Shown one piece after another: positions 1-9,294 of a stretch of DNA of 64,000 nucleotides (its first letter is position 1; the number at the start of each line of letters is the position of its first letter). The notes beneath the pieces are model-generated. The model was not told where the DNA came from. It saw only the letters and a program-made list of their open reading frames with translations, and ran no database searches. The DNA is from Bacillota bacterium (GTDB taxonomy: Bacteria; Bacillota; Clostridia; Lachnospirales; Lachnospiraceae): the NCBI GenBank assembly GCA_029224465.1, contig JAQXUQ010000006.1, positions 248,001 to 312,000 on the forward strand, given 5' to 3'. The position numbers were made by a program, and so were the translations under genes.

Positions 1-2
1 TT

Positions 3-1325
3 CCCATCGTTGATACGATGGACCAGGTCGGATACGCCGCAGTAGAGTGCTGGGGCGGCGCGACCTTTGACAGCTGCCTGCGTTTCCTGCATGAGGATCC
101 GTGGGAGAGACTTCGTGTTTTGAAGAGTCATTTCAAGAAGACACCTACCCAGATGCTGCTGCGCGGACAGAATATCCTCGGATATTCCCACTACGCGGAC
201 GATGTTGTAGACCGTTTTGTCAAGAAGTCGGTTGAGAACGGTATTGACAGAATCAGAATTTTCGACTGCCTGAACGATCTCCGCAACATGAAGACTGCGG
301 TAAAGGCAACAAAGGAAGCCGGCGCGCACGCGCAGATCGCTCTGGTTTATACGCTTGGTGACGCTTATACGCTTGAGTACTGGGAGAAGATTGCGAGCCA
401 GATCGAAGAGCTCGGCGCGGATTCCCTGTGCATCAAGGATATGTCCGGTCTTCTTCGTCCTCAGCAGGCATACGAGCTTGTTACTGCGCTCAAGAGAGGA
501 ACCAAGCTTCCGATCGACCTGCATACACACTATACTTCCGGTCAGGCTTCAATGACCTACTGGAAGGCGGCGGAAGCGGGCGTTGATATCATTGACTGCG
601 CGACAACTCCGTTTGCGCTCGGCACTTCCCAGCCTTCGACCGATGTCATGGTAGAGGCTTTCCGCGGAACCGCTTATGATACCGGCCTCGATCAGAACCT
701 TCTGAAGAAGATTTCCGATTACTTCACACCTTACCGTGAAGAGTGCATCAAGAACGGTCTTCTTTCCACGAAGGTACTTGGTGTTAACACCAGAACTATG
801 CTTTATCAGGTTCCCGGCGGCATGCTTTCCAACATGATCAAGCAGCTGGCAGATCAGGGCAAGTCCGACAAGCTGACCGAGGTTCTCGAAGAGGTACCGA
901 GAGTACGTAAGGATCTCGGCGAGCCGCCGCTTGTAACACCTTCTTCCCAGATCGTCGGCACACAGGCTGTCATGAATGTTCTGATGGGTGAGCGCTACAA
1001 GATGTGCACGCAGCAGACAAAGGACCTCTGCCTCGGCAAGTACGGCCAGACAATCAAGCCGATGAATGAAGAAGTTGTAGAGAAGGTTATCGGCAAGGAG
1101 AATATGTCGAAGCGTATTACGTGCCGCCCCGCGGATCTGATCGAACCCGCGATGGAGAAATTCACAAAGGAAGCAAAGGAGCACGGCGCGGAGAGCGAAG
1201 AGGATGTTCTGTCCTACGCTTCCTTCCCGCAGGTTGCCACTGATTTCTTCAAGTGGAGACAGGCACAGAAGACAAAGGTTGATGTGACCAAGGCAGATAC
1301 TGCCAACGGCGCATACCCCGCGTAA
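3..1325 (+). CDS. Oxaloacetate decarboxylase alpha / pyruvate carboxylase carboxyltransferase subunit (5' partial)
   Basis: The reading frame is open from the window edge, so the N-terminus (a few tens of residues) is missing; 440 residues remain. The protein is the TIM-barrel carboxyltransferase that moves CO2 between biotin and pyruvate/oxaloacetate. Visible family marks are the GGATFD segment near the start, IKDMSG, where the family has its carboxylated metal-ligand lysine, and the metal-binding DLHTHYTSG segment. The barrel is followed by the conserved PYC/OADA helical domain. The protein stops at about the end of that domain with no biotin-attachment (MKM-type) lipoyl-like domain, so a separate biotin carrier must exist elsewhere. 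From sequence alone I cannot separate a sodium-pump decarboxylase alpha subunit from a two-subunit pyruvate carboxylase. A strong terminator follows directly. Confidence 0.9.
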   Translation, partial: PIVDTMDQVGYAAVECWGGATFDSCLRFLHEDPWERLRVLKSHFKKTPTQMLLRGQNILGYSHYADDVVDRFVKKSVENGIDRIRIFDCLNDLRNMKTAVKATKEAGAHAQIALVYTLGDAYTLEYWEKIASQIEELGADSLCIKDMSGLLRPQQAYELVTALKRGTKLPIDLHTHYTSGQASMTYWKAAEAGVDIIDCATTPFALGTSQPSTDVMVEAFRGTAYDTGLDQNLLKKISDYFTPYREECIKNGLLSTKVLGVNTRTMLYQVPGGMLSNMIKQLADQGKSDKLTEVLEEVPRVRKDLGEPPLVTPSSQIVGTQAVMNVLMGERYKMCTQQTKDLCLGKYGQTIKPMNEEVVEKVIGKENMSKRITCRPADLIEPAMEKFTKEAKEHGAESEEDVLSYASFPQVATDFFKWRQAQKTKVDVTKADTANGAYPA

Positions 1326-1353
1326 TCTGAAATATTCATGCATGCAGTTTATG

Positions 1354-1384
1354 GCCGCTCCGGGACTGACCGGAGCGGCTTTTT
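1354..1384 (+). terminator. Rho-independent terminator after the carboxyltransferase gene
   Basis: A perfect 10-bp stem (GCCGCTCCGG / CCGGAGCGGC) with a 6-base loop is followed by five T residues. It separates the first gene from the MBOAT gene. It also argues that the MBOAT gene does not start at the in-frame codon at 1342, which would put the hairpin inside the coding region. Confidence 0.92.
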
Positions 1385-1422
1385 ACAATAGCGTGCCGTG
1401 TGGCGCGTGTTTTCCGTTTTCC

Positions 1423-2838
1423 ATGAATTATCTTTCGATTCCGTTCGCGGCACTGACAGCCGTTACCATGCTCGTATACTATCTGCTGCCGCTGCGCTGG
1501 CGCTGGATCGCGCTTCTTTCGGGCAGCGCTGTTTTTTATATATTTGCCTGCAGACGTATTCCGGAGCTTCTGCTGTTTCTTCTGACGGTCTTGTTCAGTT
1601 ATTACGCAGCCTCGTTCCGGACACGGCGTGTCCCCGCGCTTTTTATGACGGCACTGCCTCTTATAGCCTTGAAATGCGCGCAGTTCGCAGGTATATCCTC
1701 TTTTCCCAAGAGCTTTACAGGCAGCGGCGCAGCGCTTCTTGTTCCTGTTGGCCTTTCGTTTTACACACTTACTATGATTTCGTATCTCGCGGATGTTTAC
1801 AGCGGCAAAATACAGCCGCAGCGAAGCTTTCCGCGCTACGTATTGTATATCTCTTTTTTTCCGCAGATTGTGCAGGGACCGATTCCGAGGTACGGACAGC
1901 TTTCAGAGCAGCTCTTTACCGGACACACGTTTAAGCTGCGGAAGATCGCAGACGCATGCAAACTGATTGTGTGGGGCATTTTCCTTAAGTATATGATCGC
2001 GGACAAAGCGGCCGGTTTTGTCACTGCCGTTTTTGATTCCGAAGCGGTTCCGGGCTGGAAGTACGCGCTTCTTGGCGGATGTTTATACAGCCTGCAGCTG
2101 TACGCGGATTTCGACGCCTGTGTCTGCCTGTGTCAGGGCGTCGCCGGGCTTTTCGGCATCCGGCTTTCCGAAAATTTTCATCATCCGTATTTTGCGGGTT
2201 CCGTCAAAGAGTTCTGGCGGCGCTGGCACATTTCCCTCAGTACATGGCTGCGGGATTATGTGTATATTCCGCTTGGCGGAAGCCGCCGCGGAAAGGCCCG
2301 TACAAGGATCAATCTGCTGATTACGTTTCTCGTCAGCGGTTTCTGGCACGGAAGCGGTGTACGATTCCTGTTCTGGGGCCTGGTTCACGGGGCTGCGCAG
2401 ATTCTGGAAGGAATTTGCGGCGGGTTCCGCAGCGTACAAATGCCGGCAGCGCTCAGAAAAACTGGAAGACTCCTGCACAGAATTCTTACTTTGTTTGTGA
2501 TCATGATGGCATGGATCATCTTCCGCGCGGGCACGCTTGGAAGAGGCCTGCGGTTATGGAAAAGTATCCTGACGCTGGAAAAGGAAAGTGCTGCTTTCCG
2601 GTTTCCGGCGGACATAAAAGAGCTGTCTGTTCTGCTGCTCTCAGCGGGTGTTCTTCTGATTGTCAGCATCTTACAGGAAATGCTGGAGCGCAGGGAACTG
2701 ACGCTGCGGAGCTGGATCAGCGGGAAGGTCCTTCCTGTCCGGCTCCTTTTATATGCAGGTGTGATAATGGCAATCCTGATTTTTGGAACCTGGGGATATG
2801 GCTATCAGGCGCAGGATTTTATCTATGGGGAATTTTAA
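1423..2838 (+). CDS. MBOAT-family membrane O-acyltransferase (AlgI/DltB-like)
   Basis: This 471-residue, very hydrophobic protein has many membrane segments and the hallmarks of the membrane-bound O-acyltransferase family: FFPQIVQGPIPR at about 145-156, FWRRWHISLS at about 264-273, and the invariant histidine in LVSGFWHG (His309). Relatives such as AlgI, PatA and DltB pass acetyl or D-alanyl groups across the membrane to an exported polymer. The next gene, one base downstream, is an SGNH-like protein, the usual partner (AlgJ/X, PatB, DltD). There are no dltA or dltC genes here, so acetylation of a glycan is likelier than D-alanylation. The start at 1423 matches the family's usual N-terminus and lies beyond the terminator hairpin, but it has no good ribosome site, so the start is less certain than the family call. 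Confidence 0.88.
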   Translation: MNYLSIPFAALTAVTMLVYYLLPLRWRWIALLSGSAVFYIFACRRIPELLLFLLTVLFSYYAASFRTRRVPALFMTALPLIALKCAQFAGISSFPKSFTGSGAALLVPVGLSFYTLTMISYLADVYSGKIQPQRSFPRYVLYISFFPQIVQGPIPRYGQLSEQLFTGHTFKLRKIADACKLIVWGIFLKYMIADKAAGFVTAVFDSEAVPGWKYALLGGCLYSLQLYADFDACVCLCQGVAGLFGIRLSENFHHPYFAGSVKEFWRRWHISLSTWLRDYVYIPLGGSRRGKARTRINLLITFLVSGFWHGSGVRFLFWGLVHGAAQILEGICGGFRSVQMPAALRKTGRLLHRILTLFVIMMAWIIFRAGTLGRGLRLWKSILTLEKESAAFRFPADIKELSVLLLSAGVLLIVSILQEMLERRELTLRSWISGKVLPVRLLLYAGVIMAILIFGTWGYGYQAQDFIYGEF

Positions 2839-2839
2839 A

Positions 2840-3949
2840 ATGCGGAACGGACAAGCGCAAAGGGCGGAAAACAGACGGATTCTGCGTACTGCCGTGCTGC
2901 TGCTTCTGATTTTGAGCCTTCTGCTGCACGCCGCGGACCGGGTGCTGGTTTTGAAAGGCGCGGAAAACCGGTATTACAGCGCGGCTTCCACGTATGGCGG
3001 TTTTTATCATATGCGAAAGAACACTGTAGACGTTCTGTTCCTCGGAACGAGCAATGCCTACTGCGCGTTCAGCCCGGATGCGCTGTACCGGCGCTATGGC
3101 ATCCGGAGCTATAATCTCGCGAGTTCTCAGCAGAGCATGCTGACAAGCTATTACTGGCTCGAAGAAGCGCTGCGCACGCAGAAGCCGAAGGCGGTGGTTC
3201 TCGATGTTTTTTATGCGTTTTACAACACAGGCAATGAAGGCTCCTTTCACAAGGCGTTTGATTTCATGCGCTGGTCGCCGGTAAAGGTCCGCGCGCTCCG
3301 GGATCTGCATGCATATAATCCGGATTATGCGCCTGTATCTTTTTTATTCCCTGCCGTCCGTTATCACGAACGATGGAAAGAGCTGAAAAAAGAGGATTTT
3401 ATGCTGCGGCAGATGGAGAAGGACACCACCCTGAAAGGGTACTGTCCGCGCTGGAATACTGCAGGAGAGGGAAAATTCGAGCCTCTTTCGGATACCGGCC
3501 GCGGCAATCTGACATCGGAGGATCAGGAGGAGAAGATGGCCGGAAACCGGAAGAAGGACGGTAGCCCGTACCTGAGCCGTTTTATTCAGGAATATATGGA
3601 TGCGATCTTCCGTGTTTGCAAAGAGAATAACATTGATCTGATTCTCGTCAAAACACCGGTCGGTGTCTGGTCACGGGAGAAGAGCAGTCTGATACAGCAG
3701 TACGCGGACAGACAGGGCATCCCCTTCTATGACTTTAACCGGGAAGAGCTGTATGACGCGGCGGGGTTTGTTTTTGCGGAGGATAATACGGATATTCTCC
3801 ATGCCAATATCAGGGGCGCAAGGAAGCTGACAGATTATATCGGAGCCGTTTTGTCGGCTCGCGGGATAGAAGGAACGCCAGATTTCCAGTGGGAGAGGGA
3901 GCTTGATCAAAATCGGAAAATTTATAATATTCTGTCTGCCGGGCTATGA
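2840..3949 (+). CDS. Membrane-anchored SGNH-hydrolase-like protein, probable partner of the MBOAT acyltransferase
   Basis: The protein has 369 residues, with one N-terminal hydrophobic segment (about 16-30) after a basic start, so it is probably anchored with its main domain outside. A GTSN segment at 69-72 fits the GDS-type nucleophile block of SGNH/DltD/AlgX proteins, with Ser71 the candidate nucleophile. A C-terminal D-x-x-H (about Asp318, His321) fits the other two catalytic residues. The start at 2840 is one base after the MBOAT stop, with GGGG about ten bases upstream inside the end of that gene; earlier in-frame starts would overlap it further. The likely role is transfer of an acetyl group to a surface polysaccharide. 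The polymer is not identifiable here. Overall similarity to any named protein is weak. Confidence 0.75.
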   Translation: MRNGQAQRAENRRILRTAVLLLLILSLLLHAADRVLVLKGAENRYYSAASTYGGFYHMRKNTVDVLFLGTSNAYCAFSPDALYRRYGIRSYNLASSQQSMLTSYYWLEEALRTQKPKAVVLDVFYAFYNTGNEGSFHKAFDFMRWSPVKVRALRDLHAYNPDYAPVSFLFPAVRYHERWKELKKEDFMLRQMEKDTTLKGYCPRWNTAGEGKFEPLSDTGRGNLTSEDQEEKMAGNRKKDGSPYLSRFIQEYMDAIFRVCKENNIDLILVKTPVGVWSREKSSLIQQYADRQGIPFYDFNREELYDAAGFVFAEDNTDILHANIRGARKLTDYIGAVLSARGIEGTPDFQWERELDQNRKIYNILSAGL

Positions 3950-3957
3950 CAGAATAT
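3927..3957. repeat. Perfect 10-bp inverted repeat spanning the SGNH gene stop codon
   Basis: ATATTCTGTC and GACAGAATAT are exact reverse complements separated by 11 bases; the second arm includes most of the stop codon. It could fold as a transcript hairpin, but only a weak A/T-rich tail (ATAATTTATC) follows, so it is a poor terminator. It lies 31 bp upstream of the glgX extended -10 element, so an operator is also possible. Confidence 0.6.
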
Positions 3958-3987
3958 GATAATTTATCGAAATACCGGCGCTTTTTC

Positions 3988-3996
3988 TGTTATAAT
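3988..3996 (+). promoter_or_regulatory. Extended -10 promoter for glgX
   Basis: TGT directly precedes a perfect TATAAT at 3991-3996, giving a TGnTATAAT extended -10. No good -35 hexamer is present at 16-18 bp, which extended -10 promoters can do without. It sits about 50 bp upstream of the glgX start. Confidence 0.7.
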
Positions 3997-4046
3997 ACGG
4001 TCGAAGAGTGAAAACATTTTGAAATCGATTTTATGGGAGAAGATCG

Positions 4047-6251
4047 ATGAAGCTGAACAATGTCGTAGACAAGCTGATCCGGGAAGGCATACCGGACGGG
4101 AACAAGGCAATCGAAGACTCCATGCGGCGGAGCCTGCCATATGAAGAGCAGGCATCCGATCTGGGAATGACGCCGGCGCTGCCGCCGACGGACGAAATCG
4201 GCGGATTTAAGGTCCGGCCCGGAAATTATCTGCAGAACGGCGCCATGGAGGTACCGGGCGGCGTAAACTTTACCATTTATTCGAGCCACGCGACGTCCTG
4301 CGAACTGGTTCTGTATCACAGAAAAGCCACAAAGCCTTTCGGCGTGATTCCGATCCCGTCCTCGTACAGGATCGGGCAGGTGTGGTCGATCATTGTCTTC
4401 GGACTCAATGTCGAGGAATTCGAGTACGCGTACCGTGTTGACGGACCGAATGATCCCGGAAGAGGACTCCTGTTCGATAAAACGAAGGAGCTTCTGGACC
4501 CGTATGCCAAGGCGGTTGTAGGACAGCGCAAATGGGGCGCACAGCAGGAGCGGGGCAGCACGTACAACGGCTCGTACCGAGCGAGGGTCGTAAAGAACAA
4601 TTTCCGCTGGGACACCTCGCACTTCCCGAATACGCCGATGGAAGATACCATCATCTATGAGATGCATGTGCGCGGATTCACAAAGGATCCGTCTTCCGGC
4701 GTCACTTACCCCGGAACTTTTGCCGGTATCATCGAGAAGATTCCATACCTTCGCAAGCTCGGCGTTACCGCGGTTGAACTGATGCCGATTTTCGAGTTCG
4801 ACGAAGTCAACAACGGCCATGAGTATCACGGAAAACGCCTCTATGAGTACTGGGGGTATAATACGGTCGCGTTTTTCGCTCCGAATACCAGCTACGCGGC
4901 GTCGGCGGAATATAACCGCGAGGGCCGGGAACTCAAGGAAATGATACAGCTCCTGAAAGAGAACGGAATCGAGGTCATTCTGGATGTCGTATTCAACCAT
5001 ACGGCGGAAGGAAACGAGCGGGGGCCGTTTATCTCGTTCCGCGGTCTGGACAATAATATCTGGTATATGCTGACGCCGGACGGGAAATACTATAATTTTT
5101 CCGGCTGCGGCAATACGTTCAACTGCAATCATCCGGTCGTACAGCAGTATATTATTGACTGTCTGCGTTACTGGGTGACAAGCTATCATGTGGACGGGTT
5201 CCGTTTTGACCTTGCCAGCATTCTGGGGAGAGACAGCAACGGGAAGCCCATGGAAAATCCGCCGCTTCTGCAGAGAATGGCCTACGATCCGATCCTCGGG
5301 AATATCAAGCTGATCGCGGAAGCCTGGGACGCGGGCGGCATGTATCAGGTCGGAAGCTTTCCCGCCTACAACCGCTGGGCAGAATGGAATGGCAAGTACC
5401 GCGACTGCATGCGCGATTTCCTCAAAGGCAACTTCTGGACAGCGCCGGAAGCCGCGCAGAGAATGATCGGATCCACAGACCTGTATTACGGCGTATATAA
5501 GGGATATACTTCCTCTGTCAATTTTCTGACCTGTCATGACGGATTCACGCTGTATGATCTTTATTCGTACAACAGCAAACATAATGAAGCGAACGGTTGG
5601 GGAAACACGGACGGTGCAAATGACAACAGGAGCTGGAACTGTGGCATCGAGGGAGACACGGATGATCCGCAGGTGCTGTCTCTGCGTTTCCGGATGATGC
5701 GCAACGCGATCACCGCATTAATGTGCAGCCGGGGCACGCCGATGATCCTGTCGGGGGATGAATTCGCAAACACGCAGTTCGGCAACAATAACGGGTACTG
5801 TCAGGACAATGAGATTTCGTGGCTGGACTGGAAGCTTTTACAGAAAAACCATGCGTTCTTCGATTTTTACTGTTCGGTCATCGGTTTCCGGAAAAAACAT
5901 CCCTGCATCAGCAGAAACATGGAGCCGGCAAAATCCGGTGTTCCTTCTCTGGTTATTTCCGGAGCCGATCCGGATGACCATTTCATAAGCAAGGACACAT
6001 CCGCGCTTGGCATCTTATTTTCCGGCTACGATAAGACAAAGGAAAAGGACGATGTCGTCTACATCATACTGAACACGTTGTGGAAAGGGCAGAAGGTCCG
6101 GCTGCCATCCCTTCCGGAAGGCCACGCCTGGGGCATGTGCATCAACACGGCGGACCCGGATGGGAAATATTATTATGACAAGCCTGTTTACATGCAGGTG
6201 ACGTCCTTTGTCATGACAGAGCGAAGCATTTGTGTATTTACAATGATCTGA
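4047..6251 (+). CDS. glgX: Glycogen debranching enzyme / isoamylase-type glycoside hydrolase (GH13)
   Basis: The enzyme (734 residues) hydrolyses alpha-1,6 branch points of glycogen or limit dextrins in the cytoplasm. An N-terminal beta-sandwich (CBM48-like, about residues 50-180) precedes a GH13 barrel. The catalytic residues are visible: nucleophile Asp388 in DGFRFDL, acid/base Glu425 in LIAEAWD, and transition-state Asp498 in CHDGFTL; DVVFNHTAEG is the first conserved GH13 block. The first about 45 residues are extra compared with short GlgX proteins. The start at 4047 has a GGGAGA ribosome site. The gene stands alone, without glgA, glgB, glgC or glgP nearby. The two-component genes begin 24 bases downstream. 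Confidence 0.93.
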   Translation: MKLNNVVDKLIREGIPDGNKAIEDSMRRSLPYEEQASDLGMTPALPPTDEIGGFKVRPGNYLQNGAMEVPGGVNFTIYSSHATSCELVLYHRKATKPFGVIPIPSSYRIGQVWSIIVFGLNVEEFEYAYRVDGPNDPGRGLLFDKTKELLDPYAKAVVGQRKWGAQQERGSTYNGSYRARVVKNNFRWDTSHFPNTPMEDTIIYEMHVRGFTKDPSSGVTYPGTFAGIIEKIPYLRKLGVTAVELMPIFEFDEVNNGHEYHGKRLYEYWGYNTVAFFAPNTSYAASAEYNREGRELKEMIQLLKENGIEVILDVVFNHTAEGNERGPFISFRGLDNNIWYMLTPDGKYYNFSGCGNTFNCNHPVVQQYIIDCLRYWVTSYHVDGFRFDLASILGRDSNGKPMENPPLLQRMAYDPILGNIKLIAEAWDAGGMYQVGSFPAYNRWAEWNGKYRDCMRDFLKGNFWTAPEAAQRMIGSTDLYYGVYKGYTSSVNFLTCHDGFTLYDLYSYNSKHNEANGWGNTDGANDNRSWNCGIEGDTDDPQVLSLRFRMMRNAITALMCSRGTPMILSGDEFANTQFGNNNGYCQDNEISWLDWKLLQKNHAFFDFYCSVIGFRKKHPCISRNMEPAKSGVPSLVISGADPDDHFISKDTSALGILFSGYDKTKEKDDVVYIILNTLWKGQKVRLPSLPEGHAWGMCINTADPDGKYYYDKPVYMQVTSFVMTERSICVFTMI

Positions 6252-6275
6252 CACGGCACGTGCCGGGAGGTGAAA

Positions 6276-6947
6276 ATGGCTGCGACGATTCTCGTTGTAG
6301 ATGATGAGAAAATGCTGAGAAAACTTGTCGGAGATTATCTTCGAAGGTCCGGTTTTGAAGTAATCGAAGCCGGCGACGGTCTTGAAGCGCTCCAGAAATT
6401 CGAAGAGCACCCCGAAACAGCGCTCATCATCCTTGATGTGATGATGCCCGGCATGGACGGCATGCAGGTGACGAAAGAGATCCGGAGAAACTCCAAAGTG
6501 CCGATTATTATGCTGACCGCAAGGAGCGAAGAGCAGGACGAGCTGACAGGGTTCGGTCTCGGCATCGATGAATATGTAACCAAGCCGTTCAGCCCGAAAA
6601 CTTTGGTCGCGAGAGTGGAGGCGATCCTTCGAAGGTCCGGCGCATCCGTGAATGACGAGCGGCTTTGTGCCGGCGGCATCGTCATCGACAAGGCCGCGCA
6701 TCAGGTGACGATTGACGGGAAGGAGGTCGAGCTTTCCTTCAAGGAGTTTGAGCTGCTGACGTATTTTCTGGAAAACAACGGGCGCGCGCTTTCCCGCGAA
6801 ATCATTCTGAATCACGTGTGGAACTATGATTATTACGGCGACCCCCGCACGATCGACACGCACGTCAAGAAGCTTCGCAGCAAAATGGGCGAAAAGGGCG
6901 AACTGATTCAGACCGTACGCAATATCGGTTACAAGTTCGAGGCTTGA
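6276..6947 (+). CDS. OmpR/PhoB-family response regulator
   Basis: The protein has 223 residues: a receiver domain (1-120) and a C-terminal winged-helix DNA-binding domain (about 128-223). The receiver carries the acidic pair Asp9/Asp10, the phospho-acceptor Asp54 in ILDVMMPG, Thr81 and Lys103 (VTKPF). The output domain ends with the usual IDTHVKKLRSK and VRNIGYKF blocks. A GGGAGG site five bases upstream supports ATG 6276 over the GTG at 6270. The cognate histidine kinase starts ten bases after the stop. The target genes and stimulus cannot be read from this sequence. Confidence 0.95.
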   Translation: MAATILVVDDEKMLRKLVGDYLRRSGFEVIEAGDGLEALQKFEEHPETALIILDVMMPGMDGMQVTKEIRRNSKVPIIMLTARSEEQDELTGFGLGIDEYVTKPFSPKTLVARVEAILRRSGASVNDERLCAGGIVIDKAAHQVTIDGKEVELSFKEFELLTYFLENNGRALSREIILNHVWNYDYYGDPRTIDTHVKKLRSKMGEKGELIQTVRNIGYKFEA

Positions 6948-6957
6948 GGAACAGGGC

Positions 6958-8658
6958 ATGGAAACGAACAGAAAGCCTTTTTCCGGAAAACGCCGCTATT
7001 CGATCCGGACGGAACTGACCTTTGTGTTCTTTCTTCTGATCGCCGGCGCAATCATGATCATTTTCCTTGCGAATACGTTCTTTCTGGAACGGTATTATCT
7101 GAAGGACAAGCAGAAAGCGCTGGATAAGGCTTACGTCAAGCTGAATCAGGCGGCCGCGGATAATTCCATCAGGACGTCAAAGTTCGGTGTTGAGCTGGTG
7201 CAGATTGCCAGTAAGGACAACATCGGCGTCATCGTGATGGACGATGACTCGAAAACGATCAAATACTATGCTTCCGACGCGGAAACCATGGTCAAGCGGA
7301 TGTGGGACAATATGTTCGAGAAAACAGACACCCTCCCCTCCGGTTTCAGCGAAGGAGAAGCCGACCAGTCGGAACATAACGGCAATTCTTCGGACGACCC
7401 CGGTGATTATTATATCGTAAAGCGTCTTCAGGATTCCTACAATCAAAGGGTACAGATCGTTCTGGACCGCAAGACCAGCACCCAGTACATGGAAATGTGG
7501 GGGATGCTCGGGGACGGGAGCTTTTACCTTCTCCGGACGGCAGTCGAAAGTATCCGGAAGAACTCGGGAATCGCAAATCATTTCATTGTTCTTGTCGGAA
7601 TCTGTGTGATTCTTCTCGGAGCACTTGTTGCAGCACTCCTGGGCACCAGAATTACAAGGCCGATCCTGCAGCTTACAAGGATTTCGCAGCGAATGAAGGA
7701 GCTGGATTTCAGCGCAAGGTATGAAGGAGACGACAGGACGGAAATCGCGGAGCTTGGCGAAAACTTCAATGAGCTTTCCGGCACGCTCGAAAAGACGATT
7801 TCCGAGCTGAAAACCGCCAACAACGAGCTGCGAAGCGATATTGAAAAGAAAGAGAAAATCGAGGAGATGCAGCGGGAGTTCATCGCCAATGTCACGCATG
7901 AGCTGAAGACGCCGATCGCCCTGATTCAGGGATACGCCGAAGGGCTGCAGGACGGGATCGCGCAGGACGCGGACAGCCGAGATTTTTACACCGGCGTCAT
8001 TCTCGATGAAGCCGGCAAAATGAACAGAATGGTGCAGAAACTCCTTACGCTGACACATCTGGAATTCGGCAGTGAAAAGGCGGAACTGACCCGTTTTGAC
8101 GCGGCTCAGCTGATCCTGAATGAACTTTCGAGCGCAGTACTTCTTGCGAACGAAAATGAGATTCATGTCCGGATTACACAGGCGCAGACGGGATCACAGG
8201 ATGTTCATACCGATGAGAACGGAAGAATTTTTCTCGATAAGGAACTTCCGCCGGTCTATGTGTGGTCGGATGAGTTCATGACGGAAGAGGTTTTCCAGAA
8301 TTATTTCAGCAACGCCGTCCACCATGCAAAGGCTGTGCAGGAGCAGGGGAGCGGGCTGAAAGACAAAGTCATTGACATACGCTTTGAACAGAAGGAAAAT
8401 TGTGTTCGTATCAGCGTATTCAATACGGGAGATCCGATTCCGGAGGATTCCATCGGGAGGATCTGGGAGAAGTTCTATAAAGTTGACAAGGCAAGAACAA
8501 GAGCTTACGGCGGCTCCGGTGTAGGTCTTTCGATCGTGAAGGCGATCATGGAACTGCTGCATCAGAACTACGGCGTCATCAATTATGACAACGGCGTGGA
8601 ATTCTGGTTTGAGCTTGAAACAGCGGCAAAATCGCAGCAGACGGTTGAGGATACATAA
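6958..8658 (+). CDS. HAMP-domain sensor histidine kinase
   Basis: This 566-residue membrane kinase has a first membrane helix at about 20-41, an extracytoplasmic sensor domain at about 42-205, a second helix at about 207-229 and a HAMP linker at about 230-285. Its HisKA dimerisation helix carries the phospho-acceptor His314 in NVTHELKTP, and a C-terminal HATPase domain has the N-box (NYFSNAVHHA) and glycine-rich G-box (YGGSGVGLSIV). The architecture is that of PhoR/VicK-type kinases. The ATG lies ten bases after the response regulator stop with GAGGA across the junction. The hisH start codon immediately follows this gene's TAA, so the pair and hisHF are very likely one transcript. Confidence 0.95.
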   Translation: METNRKPFSGKRRYSIRTELTFVFFLLIAGAIMIIFLANTFFLERYYLKDKQKALDKAYVKLNQAAADNSIRTSKFGVELVQIASKDNIGVIVMDDDSKTIKYYASDAETMVKRMWDNMFEKTDTLPSGFSEGEADQSEHNGNSSDDPGDYYIVKRLQDSYNQRVQIVLDRKTSTQYMEMWGMLGDGSFYLLRTAVESIRKNSGIANHFIVLVGICVILLGALVAALLGTRITRPILQLTRISQRMKELDFSARYEGDDRTEIAELGENFNELSGTLEKTISELKTANNELRSDIEKKEKIEEMQREFIANVTHELKTPIALIQGYAEGLQDGIAQDADSRDFYTGVILDEAGKMNRMVQKLLTLTHLEFGSEKAELTRFDAAQLILNELSSAVLLANENEIHVRITQAQTGSQDVHTDENGRIFLDKELPPVYVWSDEFMTEEVFQNYFSNAVHHAKAVQEQGSGLKDKVIDIRFEQKENCVRISVFNTGDPIPEDSIGRIWEKFYKVDKARTRAYGGSGVGLSIVKAIMELLHQNYGVINYDNGVEFWFELETAAKSQQTVEDT

Positions 8659-9294
8659 ATGACGGCGATCATCGATTACGGCGCGGGCAATATCAGAAGT
8701 GTGCAGAACGCACTGCAGTATCTCGGAGAAGAAACGGTGCTGACCAGTGATCCTTCGATGATTTTATCCGCGGATCATGTCATCCTGCCGGGAGTCGGCT
8801 CATTTGGAGATGTGATGGAACGGCTCCGCGGCGCGGAACTTACGGATGTAATCCGTAAGGTATGTGCAGACGGCACGCCGTTTCTCGGCATCTGCCTTGG
8901 ACTCCAGCTGTTATTTGAAGAGAGCGAGGAATCTCCGGGCGTTTCCGGTCTTGCTATTCTTCCGGGCAGAATCGTGAGAATTCCCGAAGAGACAGACAGC
9001 GGAAAAAGATACAAGGTTCCCGAAATCGGCTGGAATCATCTGACCTATCCGAATCCCGGACGGCTTTTCTCCGGGGTTCCGGAAGGATCTTATGTCTATT
9101 TTGTCCATTCCTATTATCTGCAGTGCGCGGATCCTTCTCTTGTCACGGCGAGAACAATGTACAGCACCATGATCGACGCTTCGGTCGAGAAGGGGAATGT
9201 GTTCGCCTGCCAGTTCCATCCGGAAAAGAGCGAGCGCACCGGCATGCAGATTCTGCGGAACTTTCTTTCCGTAAGGAAGGAGGACGTATGCTGA
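8659..9294 (+). CDS. hisH: Imidazole glycerol phosphate synthase, glutamine amidotransferase subunit
   Basis: The protein (211 residues) is a class-I glutamine amidotransferase that releases ammonia from glutamine and passes it to HisF in step five of histidine biosynthesis. The oxyanion strand PGVGSFG, the nucleophile Cys79 in GICLGLQLL, and the His187/Glu189 pair in FHPEKSER are all present. The ATG abuts the kinase stop (TAAATG), and the gene overlaps hisF by seven bases, which suggests translational coupling of the two subunits. No other his gene is in the window, so the rest of the pathway must be encoded elsewhere. Confidence 0.95.
   Translation: MTAIIDYGAGNIRSVQNALQYLGEETVLTSDPSMILSADHVILPGVGSFGDVMERLRGAELTDVIRKVCADGTPFLGICLGLQLLFEESEESPGVSGLAILPGRIVRIPEETDSGKRYKVPEIGWNHLTYPNPGRLFSGVPEGSYVYFVHSYYLQCADPSLVTARTMYSTMIDASVEKGNVFACQFHPEKSERTGMQILRNFLSVRKEDVC

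Noticed and set aside
1342-1422. Upstream start for the MBOAT gene at 1342
   Set aside because: It would place a perfect Rho-independent terminator inside the coding sequence, and the extra residues do not look like the family.
9123-9287. Longer open frame upstream of hisF
   Set aside because: It lies within hisH in another frame. The ATG at 9288 has a strong ribosome site and gives the standard HisF N-terminus with Asp11.
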